Counted from the first letter of the stretch, positions 34,963 through 48,021 are shown. The stretch is 64,000 nt of DNA from Macrolepiota albuminosa (GCA_027475525.1 JAMWFC010000117.1:4636183-4700182), one strand, 5' to 3'. Numbers and translations are program-made. Notes: generated by a model from the sequence alone, not told the origin.

Positions 34963-35935
34963 ATGCCTGCAGATCGACCCAACAAGTCTTGCGCCCAGGA
35001 TCTGTGCCTCTCTCTTCCCTGTAGCGCTGCTGCTCGAACTCGGAAAAAGAAGACGTTGATCATCCCTAAGGGGGAGCTTTTTTTCTCAGACGAAGAATCA
35101 GATTTCAAGGATGTCAAAAGTCAGACGGTATAATAATTTCTCTTCTTCAATGCTCTTGACCTCATCATGAGCTCACAGGCAACCTTGCCAGAGGTTGGAA
35201 CCAGGAACCATGACTCTCAGTATATCGACTGTTTCTCAGAACAGACACAGCCCGGAAATGCCGTCAAAATGGAACGTTCTCGAGCAGCTAAGAAATTCAA
35301 GGAGGACAAAAATCAAGTAAGGTTCTTATTATCGGCATCCCTCTTCTTTTTGAGAAACAATCTCAGGAGATTTCTCGGCTAAATTCTCTGTTGAATTGTG
35401 CAAAGGAAGAAGTTTTGGTGCTCCAGAAGCAAAGAGATGAAGCTTTGCTCATTTGTGTCTTCTTATAAACAAGATTTCATTGTAACTGTTGATCCGCCAG
35501 AATTGCGACACTCTCAGAGCCCAATTTCTGAATGAGCAAAATCGACTCGTGGTGACCACAGATGAACTTACAGCTGTCACAGCTGAGAGGGATCGTCTGG
35601 CACCAGTATGATGTTGTATTTGATCCCTCACATTCCGCATTGAATAACAATCACCGTAGATTGTTTCGAAACTACGGGAGATTGCCATCTGTCCTATCTG
35701 CTATAAGCCGATCACAGGTCTATTACTGCAAGTCAAAACCATTATCTATTTTGTCATTTTGTTTACTTTACCATGCAGTCTTTACTGCGGTCACACACTC
35801 TGTTCAGAATGTGGTCTCAAGTGGTGGGGTGAAAAGTTCTTCCAATCATGCCCAGTGTGTCGAGCCAGTTCGCCCCTTCCTGATCCTCTTCATATAAGAA
35901 ATTTGGAAGAGGTATTTGCAATGGTGGAAACTTGA
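34963..35935 (+). CDS. RING-finger (C3HC4) protein with coiled coil
   Basis: Likely E3 ubiquitin ligase type. Exons: 34963-35127, 35179-35316, 35367-35456, 35501-35605, 35660-about 35713 and about 35779-35935; introns of 44-65 nt. The protein has a basic and acidic head (KKKTLIIPKGE, DEESDF), a coiled coil (SRLNSLLNCAKEEVLVLQKQ and following), then the RING: CPIC, C-G-H-TLC-SEC, GLKWWGEKFFQ, CPVC. The last acceptor (after ccatgcag) leaves the CGH half one base out of phase with the CPIC half, so there is a sequence error, an unusual splice or a frameshift. Same strand as Tnp2 and the next gene. Ligase activity is inferred from the domain only. Confidence 0.72.
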
Positions 35936-36881
35936 TCTTGTATTATAGACGCATTAGAAAACCGAAAGCCATTAGAATATGATAATTCTTCTAGACTCTG
36001 AACATACAGAAATAAATTGTCTTTTTATCTTTTTCCTTTTGTATAGGTAGAGAGTAATGGATATCTATGTCGCTGAATTTAATGGCATGAGAATGAGAAT
36101 GAATATTTTATTCCCAACTACGTTACATAAGAGATAAAGGCAATCAAGAGAAGTTGCTTAGTAATGTGGATGGGAGGAATCCCATGGGCATTATATAAAT
36201 CCAGTGTGTTTGACTCCTTGCGACCACACCACCACATGAGCTACCTCGAGTTCTGGGTTCACCCAAGCTCGTTCCTTTTCCTTGAGTTCTGGGTTCACCC
36301 AAACTCACTTTTTTCCCTCAAGGTTTGGGTTCACCAAGCTCACCTGTTTTCTCCCCGAGCTCTCTGGTTCTCTACTTATCTTTCTCTCTGCTACTCTGCT
36401 TTTCTCACAGACTTCTCGCCGAAAATTTTTTCTGTCCATTAGCCCAATATTTGGCAAAGCAACTTTTGGTCGTAGTATACAGCAGCCTCGTCGCCACGTG
36501 GGAGCAAGTCCTGTCGCTCTTGTACAAGTTCATTCACATGATAAATCCAACTTTAACAGCTTGGACACCACTTCCAGGGCACTGTCAATAAAGCCGCCAA
36601 CTCTTTAATTGCCGATTGATCCAGCCAGTTCTTTCATTTGGGAAAGCCTGTGCATGAGACATTGATTTTCACATTGTCAATCACTTAGCAGAACAGGCAA
36701 TGTTCCAAAGGGGGTGAGCGTGGTTGGAAGGCAATGAGCGTGCTGTTCGCAAGTTTGTAGTCGAAAGACAATCATATGACACCCTCAAACAAAGAATCGG
36801 AGTTCAGAATCTTGAGACGATTCATCCTTTGAGCTCGCTTCATCTTGCTCCAAATCATCGTCAATGCACAGAACGCACACT
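35936..36881. other. Spacer with a 36-bp minisatellite, no supported gene
   Basis: Overlapping open frames at 36164-36608 arise from the minisatellite and are not believed. Confidence 0.4.
36246..36360 (+). repeat. Minisatellite, 36-bp unit, about 3 copies
   Basis: GAGTTCTGGGTTCACCCAA-type units, aligned at ggg positions near 36255, 36291 and 36327, diverged from each other. Confidence 0.75.
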
Positions 36882-38134
36882 ATGAGCGACTTGCAGCTTC
36901 CCTCTTCTATCAACACTGTATGCCCTTTCATTCTAACGTCTTGATGCATGCTCTAACATTCCATCTCTTCTAGGTCACTGCCCTGCATAGTTCCGATTTT
37001 GCTCAGCCTGCCCATGGAGACAACATCAGAGGTGGTGCTCCCGATGATAACCAACATGACAAAGACAACGACAACTACCTGTTGAATACGGTCAGGAGAC
37101 TTGAAGAAGAAGTGGAAGAGCTACGGGACCAGATGAATGGACTCTGTACTCCCGCTTGGAGGAAGGTACTAGTTTCCAGGACATCCCCCTTCAAGGTCCC
37201 TCAGACACATGTCAATCGCACTAACTATCACAATACCCATATGCACATCGTTAGAGAGGAGATGAAATTTGTTTTAGGTACCAAGAAAGATGTCGACTTC
37301 TTCAAGGTTGTCAATGAGCGGCCAGAGCTTCTCACATCTGTTGTCGACATAGCGAATTTTGCCATGGATGACACTGCTCCAGGACCAAACATCAACAAAC
37401 CCCAAATCTGGATCCATTCCCCTCAGAATATATGGAATTTCGAACTTGCTGACCAGTTTGCAGCACGTGTCATAGAAAAGTATCCCCATAGGAATCTGGA
37501 TCCTACATGGGTCACTCAACACTTTATTGCCCATCTGGACACCCTGAGAAAGGCCTACAATAAACGGCGACCTCGAGAGAATGAGGATGCGGACAGTGCT
37601 GAAGTTTGGTTCAGCAAAGAATTTCAGAGAAGCTGCAAGGTTAAGCGTAGGAGGAGGAGACAGACAGAGGTATGTATCTCACATGAGTACAGATTCAAGT
37701 TGCTGATCATCTGGCAGCTGTATCACTCTCAGAAAGCCATTTGCAAAGAAATGATAGATGTTTTGGGCTGGGACATCTTGTTCCATATGATGGAGCTGCT
37801 CGGTGTGGATGGTCAAAGCTCAGACGAGTCTGATGGTGAGCCCTACGAGTACAGGGCAAAAATACAAACGTGGCGCAGTTCTCGTGTCACAAGCCTCCTC
37901 CGCTTCATCGATAGCCACAGGACTACAACAAACTCATATGGAAACCCGCGCGCTGGCACCAGACCACGAGTCCGACGTATCAGCAACAATGATCATACAT
38001 CGCGGTCGTTGAGCGACATTGTGGCTTGCCTTCCTCTCAACTTCTACAGTGATACCTGGTTTCAAAGCCTTGCCGCACAATTGCAAGTCACCCTCAACCC
38101 TCAACCTGAGATTCAGCTGCCTCATATTCGGTGA
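36882..38134 (+). CDS. Agaricomycete-type protein of unknown function, intact
   Basis: Three exons: 36882-36917 (MSDLQLPSSINT), 36974-37669 and 37718-38134, giving about 382 aa. The second intron (48 nt, GTATGT..GCAG) is a multiple of three, so the frame also reads through it. Features: acidic, Asp/Asn-rich stretch then a short coiled coil (RRLEEEVEELRDQMN); WNFELADQF; a basic cluster KVKRRRRRQTE; SSDESDGEP; WRSSRV..LLRFID; and a C-terminal LPLNFYSDTWFQSL. I recall a multicopy Agaricomycete family with the same order (SSDES, a W-R-S motif, then LPxNFYxxxW), function unknown. No stops, unlike Tnp2 nearby. Whether it belongs to the transposon or to the host cannot be told. Confidence 0.75.
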
Positions 38135-38770
38135 AATGGTTCGGCATAGTCTATTTGTACGCTTGTAATTCAACTTGACTATCTATCATATTGCAAAGTT
38201 TCAGTTTGTAGCCTCGTAGTGTGTGGCGGTGCTGTGTGGCGGTGCTGGCGCTCGACAAGTCGACTCGTGCACAGCCACGATCACGATCGCGTATGCACGT
38301 GTCTTGCAAAGTCGTCACCTCAACTTCAGCATACTCTATTGTAGGCTGGTAATTCAACTTGACCGTCTCCCATATTGCAAAGTTTCGGCTGCAGCCTCGT
38401 AGTCCTGTATGTGATGTTACTGTGATCTCTTTTCTTTGTTTCTTTGTGCTAAAAACAACAACACTCAAGTGAACTCGACATGTCTTCCTTTTCTAAAGAA
38501 TCAATCTTCAGCCTCAATTACTGCATCTCTAGGCCTCCAATAAAGCCTCAAAAAGTAAGATGTATCCACACAGCTCCATCATTATATCTGGTGAGTCAAC
38601 TAACATGCATACTAATTATAATTACTCCACTAAACCAATACATACAGACTACGGAAAACATTCAAAAAGTCGATTTCATTTCTTCAAACGTAAGTACTGG
38701 TGTCTCTCTTAGTGCATAAAACTAGACATTTCATTTATAGGTATCAGCCATGCAAGTACCAAAGACTTTA

Positions 38771-39466
38771 CTCAAAATGAAGCGATAGAGACCATCAGGG
38801 GTCAACGTCCAATGTTTGCGGTAAGATTGGCATAAGAAAGTGTCTGCTTCGTTTACTGAAAGTCCACAGATGATACCGTTTTGATCTTTTTGTAGCGGTA
38901 AGATTGGCATAAGAAAGTGTCTGCTTCGTTTACTGAAAGTCCACAGATGATACCGTTTTGATCTTTTTGTACATAGTCTTTTGAATTTGTATTTTTGGTA
39001 CGCGATGAAAGAATGTACATACTTCAAGGTTGCGATGTTCGGCTCTGCAGTTAGAGGGCGTTTTGTCGCTCTCCTGAATCATGCTCAACCTTCCAATTGA
39101 AGCATACCCAGATACCAGTCTTTCTCCAGACTACGTTGGTGTCAGTCCAGCTTCAGTCAACTCTCAGGTGCGGACCTAGTTCTAGGTGTTGAAATGGCTT
39201 CGACAGAAGAGGTGGCATGCTTTGGCCAAGGTCAAAATGAAGCGATAGAGACCATCAGGGGTCAACGTCCAATGTTTGCGGTAAGATTGGCATAAGAAAG
39301 TGTCTGCTTCGTTTACTGAAAGTCCACAGATGATACCGTTTTGATCTTTTTGTACATAATCTTTTGAATTTGTATTTTTGGTACGCGATGGAAGAATGTA
39401 CATACTTCAAGGTTGCAATGTTCAGCCCTGCAGTTAGAGGGCATTTTGTTGCTCTCCTGAATCTCC
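38771..39466. repeat. 230-bp direct repeat pair
   Basis: Copy A 38771-39080 contains a 77-bp scar; copy B 39233-39466 does not. Otherwise they differ at about seven bases, all transitions, four of them CpG to CpA/TpG in copy B. Confidence 0.88.
38818..38971. repeat. 77-bp tandem duplication (assembly scar)
   Basis: Units 38818-38894 and 38895-38971 are identical. The diverged direct repeat at 39233-39466 has the unit only once, an internal control against a natural duplication. Confidence 0.92.
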
Positions 39467-39867
39467 AGCCCCCGCCATGCATCCCAATGTACATTCATCA
39501 TCACTCTCCTTCCAGAAATGAAAGTTTGCAGAGTCAGATGGAGGATGGGTGGAGATTGACTGTCTGGGCACATGAGCCGATTGCACAGTACCTGGAAGAC
39601 AAAGGAACCAAGACTGACACTGATATGACGCGCTCTGTGCACATTGAGACAGAGACAGAGATGGAGCCTTCTTCAGCTTCCTCCACTACCTCTTTGATGG
39701 TATCAGTGTCTCTACTAGACGACTATACGCTTACGCTAAGAACTCAGCCCTCCCCGCCTCCCAGTGGTTTTCCAGACTGTGATATCACACGTTCTAGTTG
39801 TCTTCCCTGCACGTCTGCACATTCTGTTTGCCACCATGGAGGGTGAGAGAGGGCATTTGGTCCTTTC

Positions 39868-39967
39868 NNNNNNNNNNNNNNNNNNNNNNNNNNNNNNNNN
39901 NNNNNNNNNNNNNNNNNNNNNNNNNNNNNNNNNNNNNNNNNNNNNNNNNNNNNNNNNNNNNNNNNNN
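39868..39967. other. Assembly gap, exactly 100 N
   Basis: 100 N separating the two 14.4-kb copies. The base before it (39867) corresponds to 54397, the exact end of the first unit of a 77-bp scar. Confidence 0.99.
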
Positions 39968-40770
39968 TGCCGACGGCTCGGTTCTCAAGGACACTGAGGA
40001 AGACGAGTTCAAGCTTCCTAGCCGCAGGAGGGTTACTGAACATACTGCCATCTTCGAATCGCGAGGTTATTTAAGACCTGCGCGTCGTTGGTTAAGTAAC
40101 ATAGACCCGTTCGTTCTATGTGTGCCATCTTCGAATCGCGAGGTTATTTAAGACCTGCGCGTCGTTGGTTAAGTAACATAGACCCGTTCGTTCTATGTGA
40201 TCTCGGCGAAGCACGTACCGGGAGCGATTCTTATATAGAGCTTATCCAGCCTGCTCCTTTTCGAGCACCAGAGGTCTTTCTTTGTGTCCCATGGGGGACA
40301 CCTGTGGATATTTGGAACTTGGGCTGCATGGTTTGTTACACCAGAGTTATCCATAATTACGGTCTAATTTGTTGGCACAGGTTTGGAGCCTGATGTTCGG
40401 AAACTTCCTCTTCTCGCGAAGAAGCAGTTCAGGCGAGAAGACTGACAAGGAGACTGGTGACAAGAACCAGCTTGCTCGTATGGTTGCGTTCCTCGGACCC
40501 CCTCCTCGAGAACTCCTGGACCAGTCGGGCTCACGTGCGCACGAGTTTTTTCATGAGGATGGGACGCCCAAAGGGGAAATTACAAATGAGACTCTTGAGT
40601 CGTTCCTTGCGTTGTCTATGAATAAGAAAGGACGAGAAATGACTCCCGAAGATGCAGAAATGTTCCTTGCCTTTGTTAGAAAGACATTAACGTGGACGCA
40701 AGAGACGCGAGCCTCTGCGTCGGACCTGCTTTCTGATCCTTGGATTTCGAAGACAGGGGTTAACTCTTAG
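39968..40770 (+). pseudogene. Kinase K1 fragment, second copy (exons 3-4 only)
   Basis: Starts in the middle of exon 3 (ADGSVLKD) directly after the N gap, so the glycine loop, ATP Lys and catalytic Asp loop are absent. Otherwise equal to 25438-26240, with the same scar. Probably an assembly duplicate, not a real truncated gene. Confidence 0.85.
40046..40199. repeat. 77-bp scar, second copy of 25516
   Basis: Same unit as 25516-25669. Confidence 0.92.
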
Positions 40771-41340
40771 TAATGTTTGTGTAACGTTTGCGTCTAAGAC
40801 GGTGTGGCAGTGGGATGAACTAACTGATGGATCTGGAACGAAGTCGAAAGAGCGAAATGGTAAGTGTAGGCGTAGAAGTCGGGTTAGGTAGGAAAAATAT
40901 GAGGATGCGGTGTAGGCGTGAGATATCGTCCGTCGTGACGCAAAGAAAGTTTGTAAGACCAGTGACAGACGAGCACCAGTAAGAATAAAGAGTCGCTCAG
41001 TAACAGACAGATACCAGTAAGAAAGAGTAGCCGTAGTATTCGTCCCAGGATAAGACGAGACAAGCACCAGTAAGAGAGAGCAGTCGCAATAAGGATCCGA
41101 AATAAGACGAAAAGAACGATATCGATTAAAAAGACGGTCAAGATATCAAGATGCTGGTAAGCCGAAACGGAAGCAGAGATGCCGAGTCAATTGATCAATC
41201 CGACAACAGAGCCGGGACAGACGAGAACAGAGCTGAGACAGAGAAGCAAGATCACCGAGAAGCCGAGAGGATTCAAATACGCTGCTGAAGACAGCGAGCA
41301 CGCGGCGTTTGACGTCGGATCAAACATCGCCCAACTCAGA

Positions 41341-41430
41341 ACACGAGCTACGATTCGTGCCTTCGGCACGAATTTTGCAGCTCGTTGGGGGCTTCACCCC
41401 CAAACCCCCCCCCCAACTAAGCCTCCACCC
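41341..41430 (+). repeat. Hairpin repeat, second copy
   Basis: Equal to 26811-26900. Confidence 0.75.
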
Positions 41431-41431
41431 T

Positions 41432-41596
41432 AACCTCACTTCATTCGGTTAAGGCCTCAGTAATCACAACTCAATGCTTAATCCCAGCCTCAAACTCACT
41501 TTGTTTGGTCAAGGCCTCAGTAATTGCAACTCAATGCTTAATCCCAGCCTCAACCTCACTTTGTTTGGTCAAGGCCTCAGTAATTGCAACTCAGTC
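41432..41596 (+). repeat. 60-bp minisatellite, second copy
   Basis: Equal to 26902-27066. Confidence 0.85.
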
Positions 41597-41729
41597 CCTT
41601 TCACAACTCTCAAAGCATTATTGTAGGCTATGTTGAATTGAATTTTTCAGTTTTTTTAAGCATTTATCAATCTTTAAAAAATACTAAAAAGTAGTGTATC
41701 AGTAGCCTCTGAATTTCTCCTGATTTTTG

Positions 41730-41883
41730 AGTGATTTTCCTGGAATCTGTGAGCATTCTACTAACACCTTCTGAAAAACAGACCAATTGAGCTTTTCTGG
41801 AATGTTAGTGATTTTCCTGGAATCTGTGAGCATTCTACTAACACCTTCTGAAAAACAGACCAATTGAGCTTTTCTGGAATGTT
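41730..41883. repeat. 77-bp scar, second copy of 27200
   Basis: Same unit as 27200-27353. Confidence 0.9.
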
Positions 41884-42429
41884 TCACACTTCCTGAGCAT
41901 TTTATAAATCTCAAAAAACCTTAACTTGGTGTATCATTGGTTCTTGAATTTTTTCTAATTTTTTAGTGATTTTCTTGGAATTTTCTAAGCATTTCTAATA
42001 CTGAAATGAGCCAACTCTTATGTTATTACCCTAAAAGGAAGGTTCTTGGTCAGCCTTGGTCAGCATTAAATTTTCCCAGGCATTGTCCCATATATTATAG
42101 ATTGTCAAACAAGCAGGACTCAGACAAGACGTAACTAATGAAACCGAAGCACATGAAAACAAGCACAGTTCGAGTCCAGGAATTGTGGGGTGTGAAAACC
42201 TTTCTATTTCTCTATTCTTACACCATTTTTTACCTATTGTACAGTCTCAACATCGCCGATCTCTATCTCAAATGCTCCAGATTGTTGATTTCTCCCTGCA
42301 TTTGTTTTCCGACTAACGGTCAGTCTCATAATCCTTGAACTTTATTTTTCTTCTGCCTTATCTGTTCAGTTGATTTCCTAATTTGTATGCCCTGTTGCTG
42401 TCTCTGCCCTTTGTGCATGACTTTTTGCT

Positions 42430-42583
42430 GTCCTTGTGCATCTTTGCAATTCTCTGAATCCTTTACATGTTACCCTTCCAACCTTCCTTGCAGCTCATTT
42501 CTATCAGTCCTTGTGCATCTTTGCAATTCTCTGAATCCTTTACATGTTACCCTTCCAACCTTCCTTGCAGCTCATTTCTATCA
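42430..42583. repeat. 77-bp scar, second copy of 27900
   Basis: Same unit as 27900-28053. Confidence 0.9.
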
Positions 42584-42599
42584 GCAGGTCTCTCCCTTC

Positions 42600-43117
42600 T
42601 GTAAGGGCGACCTCTAGAGGCTGTGGCTCAGTCACACAGCTGGCAGAGGGAGATCCAAAGTGTATTAGAATATATACTGACAATATCAAGGTAGCTACTC
42701 ACCTGGCAGAGGGAGATCCAAAGAGAACAAGTCTGGGGATTCCCTATGCCAGGTTGGACGCTTCTGGGGCCTCTGAAGCATGGGAAACAACTGTACAGTA
42801 CAACAAAACCTTAAAAACTCGAAAATTGACTAACCAAACAAGTGTGCAAACAAGGGAGGAAAACTCCGGACTTTAGAAGTCAGAAAGGCAAACTCTGGCT
42901 TATCTAAGCAGCCTGGAGTGGTGCTGAAGGGCCCACACTTGTCTGAGTGATAGCTAAAGAACCAGAGCACCTCAAAGGTTGAGAATAGTACTAACAGATA
43001 GTGTTGAAAAAGTAGTAACAGCAAGATGAGAGAATGATAGAAGAAATAAGGAAGTGAATGAAAGGAGAGTGAAGAAATAAAGAGTGAAAGAAGAAAGGAA
43101 TGAGGAGTCCCCTGACA
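42600..43117 (-). repeat. Solo LTR (518-bp family), second copy
   Basis: Equal to 28070-28587, with the same CCTTC target duplication. Confidence 0.9.
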
Positions 43118-43821
43118 CCTTCTACCACAACGGTAATGTCACAAGTGGGTTGATGGAAAGAGTCTTCACTAGAACAGTTGTAAATCCTAGTATTCAAAGA
43201 ACTGCCATCTACAATACATTTGGGGCCTTATATACTGGTAGATAGATAGTATGTAAGATCCAACTGAATTTGCTATGGCACGCAAAGCTATGATAACGTA
43301 TGTTACATGTACAGTCACAGTTGCCCCCGATGTTGTGACTCGGACTGTGACTACTTCGCTTGTTTATGAGACTACTATGTCCACTGTCCCTCATATAGGA
43401 TCAGTTGTGCATCAGCCGGTTGAGGAAACATCGACCAGCAGCACTGCTAGAAGTGAAGGCTCTGATTCCTCTGAGGCTGCGGAAGTTCATCTCGTACCAG
43501 TTTTATTGTAATTTTCGGAATACAAGATCCAGTATTTGTGTCCCAAGCTTCCGCATTCCAAGATGCTTGACATACCTCTTCCCTCTCCGATTTTATATCA
43601 TTTCAGACTCTGCTTAGAAACAGTGTATATGGAATATGCCTTGCAAGCTGCGCCCTGATGCGCCAGACAAACAGGGTGTGAAGCAGCATTTTTTATGGAG
43701 TGATTATAATCTCCCAAATTGTTACGTGAGATCAATGATCTTGCGTGTGTTTGATATCTGAAGAAATCATTTTCTGCGCCTTGTCCTTTGTCCCCCCATC
43801 CCATCTCATTCTCCCTCAATC

Positions 43822-46800
43822 ATGAAAGACGCAGACGACAATGACAAGAAGCTCATTTTATGCCAGTGTACCTTCGCACAGTGTAAGGAAGAGATGATCT
43901 CAGACACTCAATGAGGGCGTTTTGTTAACCTTCACACTTATAAAAAACATCAATCGAACGATAATACTGAGAAGATTCAATCAATGGTATCCGCTAATCA
44001 GGCAGCTCAGGCAGCTCATGACGCTGAATTGTCAAGAGCAATTGATAATCTCCCAATTGGCAACCTCAATTTGCACCCTGCTGTGATACAGCCATCGATT
44101 GCTGCTCCTGTGCTAGACTCTCGTTTTACTAAAATGAAAAAATTGGTCTCTCTACTTCACGAAATCGAGGATGGTCTCAAAACTCTGCATTCAGATATCA
44201 AGGCTGTTGGGAATGCCCCGACCGGAGCCAGCAACATTAAGCTGGCAGGCAATATCAAGGAACTAGGCAACATCAAACAAGCTCTGGCAGAGGAATCAGC
44301 CAAGCTTCTTCCAATGGCAATGTCAAAGATTCCGGCTGTGGTCGAAACTTACGAAACAGTACGGTCGTTGCGGGATACGGTCCACAGCCTTTTCGAAGTC
44401 ACGATGCAGACATGGCAAGATGCCTTGGCGAGACGCATTGCTCAGGAGGATGCTTTAGCTGGGAGTAAGTTCGACACCGGTCAGTACCAGCAGATTCATG
44501 TGTTTCCTGATTATTGATGATTCCTCATAGGGGCACATTTCTTGCCCAGTCTTGTTGGAGTGGCGGCGTTTCTACAGGTGGTGATACTCATGGTTGCTGT
44601 TTGCCACATCACTCTCCACCTTCCTCGTCGAGGCACATACTGGTTATTCCAAATGTGCGAAAAGCTTTTGGACATTGTCATGGAAGCTCTCCCTCATGCG
44701 TTGACCGCTCTGGGTTTGCACTTTTACAAAACGTTCCCTCATGACATTCGTGTTGCGATCAAGACTTTGCGCCTGGAAGGGAAATCTGAGGTATATGCGG
44801 CCTGCCCAGCATGTCACTCGATTTACAGAGCAATCAAGGGCAAGAGTGGCGAAGACGATGGAAAGGATATATATGATGACATTCCGGTGTATCCAGAGCG
44901 TTGTAGTGCCAGGCGTCATGGCAAGAAGTGTAAGGAGCTGCTTGTTCGCCCAAAATCTGTTGGGCAACTGAATCTCACTATATACGTCCCCATACGGCCC
45001 TATGTTGTTTTCGACTTCAAAGATTGGTTTGCAGGTTTACTGTCCCGACATGGTTACAAGAAAAAGATGGACCAAGCTTGGGAGAAGATGCGCGCTTCTG
45101 AAGGTGGGAAAATAACAGATATCTTTCAGGGCTCTGCAATTCGGGAGTTCATGGGGCCCAATGGCAAAACTCACTTTAGTCTCTCTGGCAACATGAATGC
45201 TGGTCGTTATTTATTTTCGATCGGAGTGGATTTCTTCAATCCGCTGGGCAATAAGCAAGCTGGAAAGAAGATCTCTGTTGGAATGATTTCCATTGCATGT
45301 CTTAATCTACCTATAGAAGAATGGCACAAGCCCGAGAATCTCTACGTTCAGCTGATTCCTGGTCCGCACGAGCCTTCTGTGGAGGTGGACGGTATCAACC
45401 CCTACCTGAAACCGATCGTCGACGCCTTTCTTGTGTTTTGGGAAGGTGTTTGGTTTAGCCAGACTGCAGACTATCTCTATGGGCGGTTGATTTTTTGTGC
45501 CATTATCCTTGTTGTCTGCAACCTCCCAATGGTGCGGAAAGTTGGAGGCTTTACTACAATCAACCACAAATTGTTCTGTTCCCGATGCGAATGCTGCAGG
45601 TCTTTTCATTCCTACAATAATTTTGAACACAATGTTTGGGTTTCGTGTATCAATGCCAACTGTAGGCAAAAGGCGGAGAAATACATATCTGCTCTCTCTA
45701 CAGAAGCGGCCAAAAAATTGGTAGAAAAATATGGTATATGATGGACTGAACTTCTCAGGTTGCCCTATTACAAGCCATGGTCCTATCTCGTCATCAAGCC
45801 CCATGCATAACTTGTTTCTCGGTCTCATCAAGGAGCATTTTCAGAGCATTCTTGGTTACAACCCCGAAGGTAAAAAGAGTAGACGGAAAGAAGTTGTTCC
45901 ACATAAAGCATTAATTGTAAAGATACCATTCACTTTTGATAACCCTGAGCTGCAGGCAAAATTGTCTATGAAAGCTGCGCGGTCACTCCTTCGTTGGCTA
46001 TTGGAACATATGGAATTCAGCGACAAGGATACTGTGTTTGAAAATGCGGTGAAAAAATGGGCTAAAATTGCTTTACCGGCCTTGGTTTACGTCGCCAGAG
46101 GTCTTCAATGTGAAATGCAATCTGGCGCGAAGAGACTTACAAGAGAGGAGTACTCATGAGCTATCGTAACTTGGGCACGCGCTGACATTTTTCTTATTGA
46201 ATGCAACTAACATCCTTTCACAGAGAATGAAACAAGTTGAAACCAACACATATATAGAACCTGGAAATGTGTTAACAGACAAAGAGATGCATAGCATCAG
46301 AGATGATATGGATTATATCGTAAAGCCCTCCTGGGTAACTTCAGTTCCTCTTCTGTCAGGATCGAAACTCAAGGCCGATGAATGGCGCACACTCGGTTGC
46401 TTAAATTTGCCGATCTCCTTGGTTCGGAAATGGTCAGATACCGAATGCGCGGAATTGCTGCATCTTACCATGCTACTCATGACCGCAATTACCTTGGCAA
46501 CCTCTCAAGTCACCAGTGAAGCACACTCCATACTATACATAAATTGCATGGTTGAATATCGGCGAGAACTCCAGAGAATATTTCTGTTCTATGAGTGTGT
46601 CCCTAATTGTCAGGAGACTCCTCATTCCTTTCTTCTTTCACTCTTTATTTCTTCACTCTCCTTTCATTCACTTCCTTATTTCTTCTATCATTCTCTCATT
46701 TTGCTGTTACTACTTTTTCAACACTATCTGTTAGTACTATTCTCAACCTTTGAGGTGCTCTGGTTCTTTAGCTATCACTCAGACAAGTGTGGGCCCTTCA

Positions 46801-48021
46801 GCACCACTCCAGGCTGCTTAGATAAGCCGGAGTTTGCCTTTCTGACTTCTAAAGTCCGGAGTTTTCCTCCCTTGTTTGCACACTTGTTTGGTTAGTCAAT
46901 TTTCGAGTTTTTAAGGTTTTGTTGTACTATACAGTTGTTTCCCATGCTTCAGAGGCCCCAGAAGCGTCCAACCTGGCATAGGGAATCCCCAGACTTGTTC
47001 TCTTTGGATCTCCCTCTGCCAGGTGAGTAGCTACCTTGATATTGTCAGTATATATTCTAATACACTTTGGATCTCCCTCTGCCAGCTGTGTGACTGAGCC
47101 ACAGCCTCTAGAGGTCGCCCTTACACTAATCACCACATGGCTTTTCACATTTCAGAGTTCATAAAGCTCTATGGTCCTGTCCATTGGTGGTGGGCCTTCC
47201 TATTTGAATGCACGATCAGTCAGTTGCAACGGCTTTCAACCAATTATAAGAAATGTAAATCCTCTGCCTATTCTAGGTTGAGCTGATTCTGACTTGAGAA
47301 AACTAGATGAATATGAAGAAACGATACTTCGATCCTGGCATAAAGCTGCCAACTTGAGAGGCCTATTTTTCAAGGAAAGTTGTCTGCGGGTTGTTAAGGA
47401 GTGCCTCAAATTCTTTCAAGTTCTAGTTCAACCTCAAGCTCGTGGCATACTTGCAACCGAGCATGATGACGCAGCTACCTTTCAGGATTTGGAAAATGAG
47501 GTCCAGTCTTTCAATGAGGATTTAGGCGTCAAAGGGAAAACTGCTTCCATCTCCCTTGAAAGTATAGATGCAATCAAATGTGCTGACCCGCATGCACTCG
47601 TCCCATCGGATGCAATCACACAATCTCAAGTTTGGCACCATGGTCTATCTTTCACAACTCAGACGAGGCACCATGGCAACAGCTCCATAACATTACATGG
47701 TACACCTGCTCCGTTTACCATTAAACAGATCATCGAGTTTTCCAAAGTGTCTCGAGAGAGTAGGCATTTACAAGGAGTCTGGATTGTCAGGGTACATCAT
47801 CAGCCATCTGATATCCCCCACGACCCGTACCAGGAGTATCCTGAGCTTGGAGCGAGCATCTGGAGCACTTGGACACATTCACAACTCAAAGCGGCGCCAG
47901 TCGCTGAGATTGAAGCCCATTGCGCAAGGTTCGAGTGGGATGAAATCATGGTAGTTGTTTCATTGAAACGTGTACGTGTTAGCAATCTCCGTCGTTTCAA
48001 AGCAGAGGTAATGGTTTATTA
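43822..48021 (+). pseudogene. Tnp2-type transposase pseudogene, second copy
   Basis: Equal to 29292-33491 with the same stops, frameshift and internal LTR. Shared disabling lesions mean that it is not an independent gene copy. Confidence 0.8.
46608..47125 (+). repeat. Solo LTR inside Tnp2, second copy
   Basis: Equal to 32078-32595, CTAAT on both sides. Confidence 0.92.

Larger units (their letters stand above)
25438..39867. repeat. First copy of a 14,430-bp direct duplication
   Basis: Matches 39968-54397 at a constant offset of 14,530; no difference was noticed in the lines compared. It ends at a 100-N gap. It includes five 77-bp scars that recur at the same places in copy 2. Confidence 0.95.
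38135..39867. other. Unassigned region with direct repeats and exon-like pieces
   Basis: Contains a 60-bp direct repeat (38161-38222 and 38345-38404), an exon-like start at 38480 (MSSFSKESIFSLNY) with plausible GT..AG introns, a 230-bp direct repeat (38771-39080 and 39233-39466), and an open frame at 39364-39846 (160 codons, MEDGWRLTVWAHEPIAQYLE). No family recognised. Confidence 0.4.

Noticed and set aside
36164..36608. Three overlapping open frames
   Set aside because: They arise from a 36-bp minisatellite in three frames.
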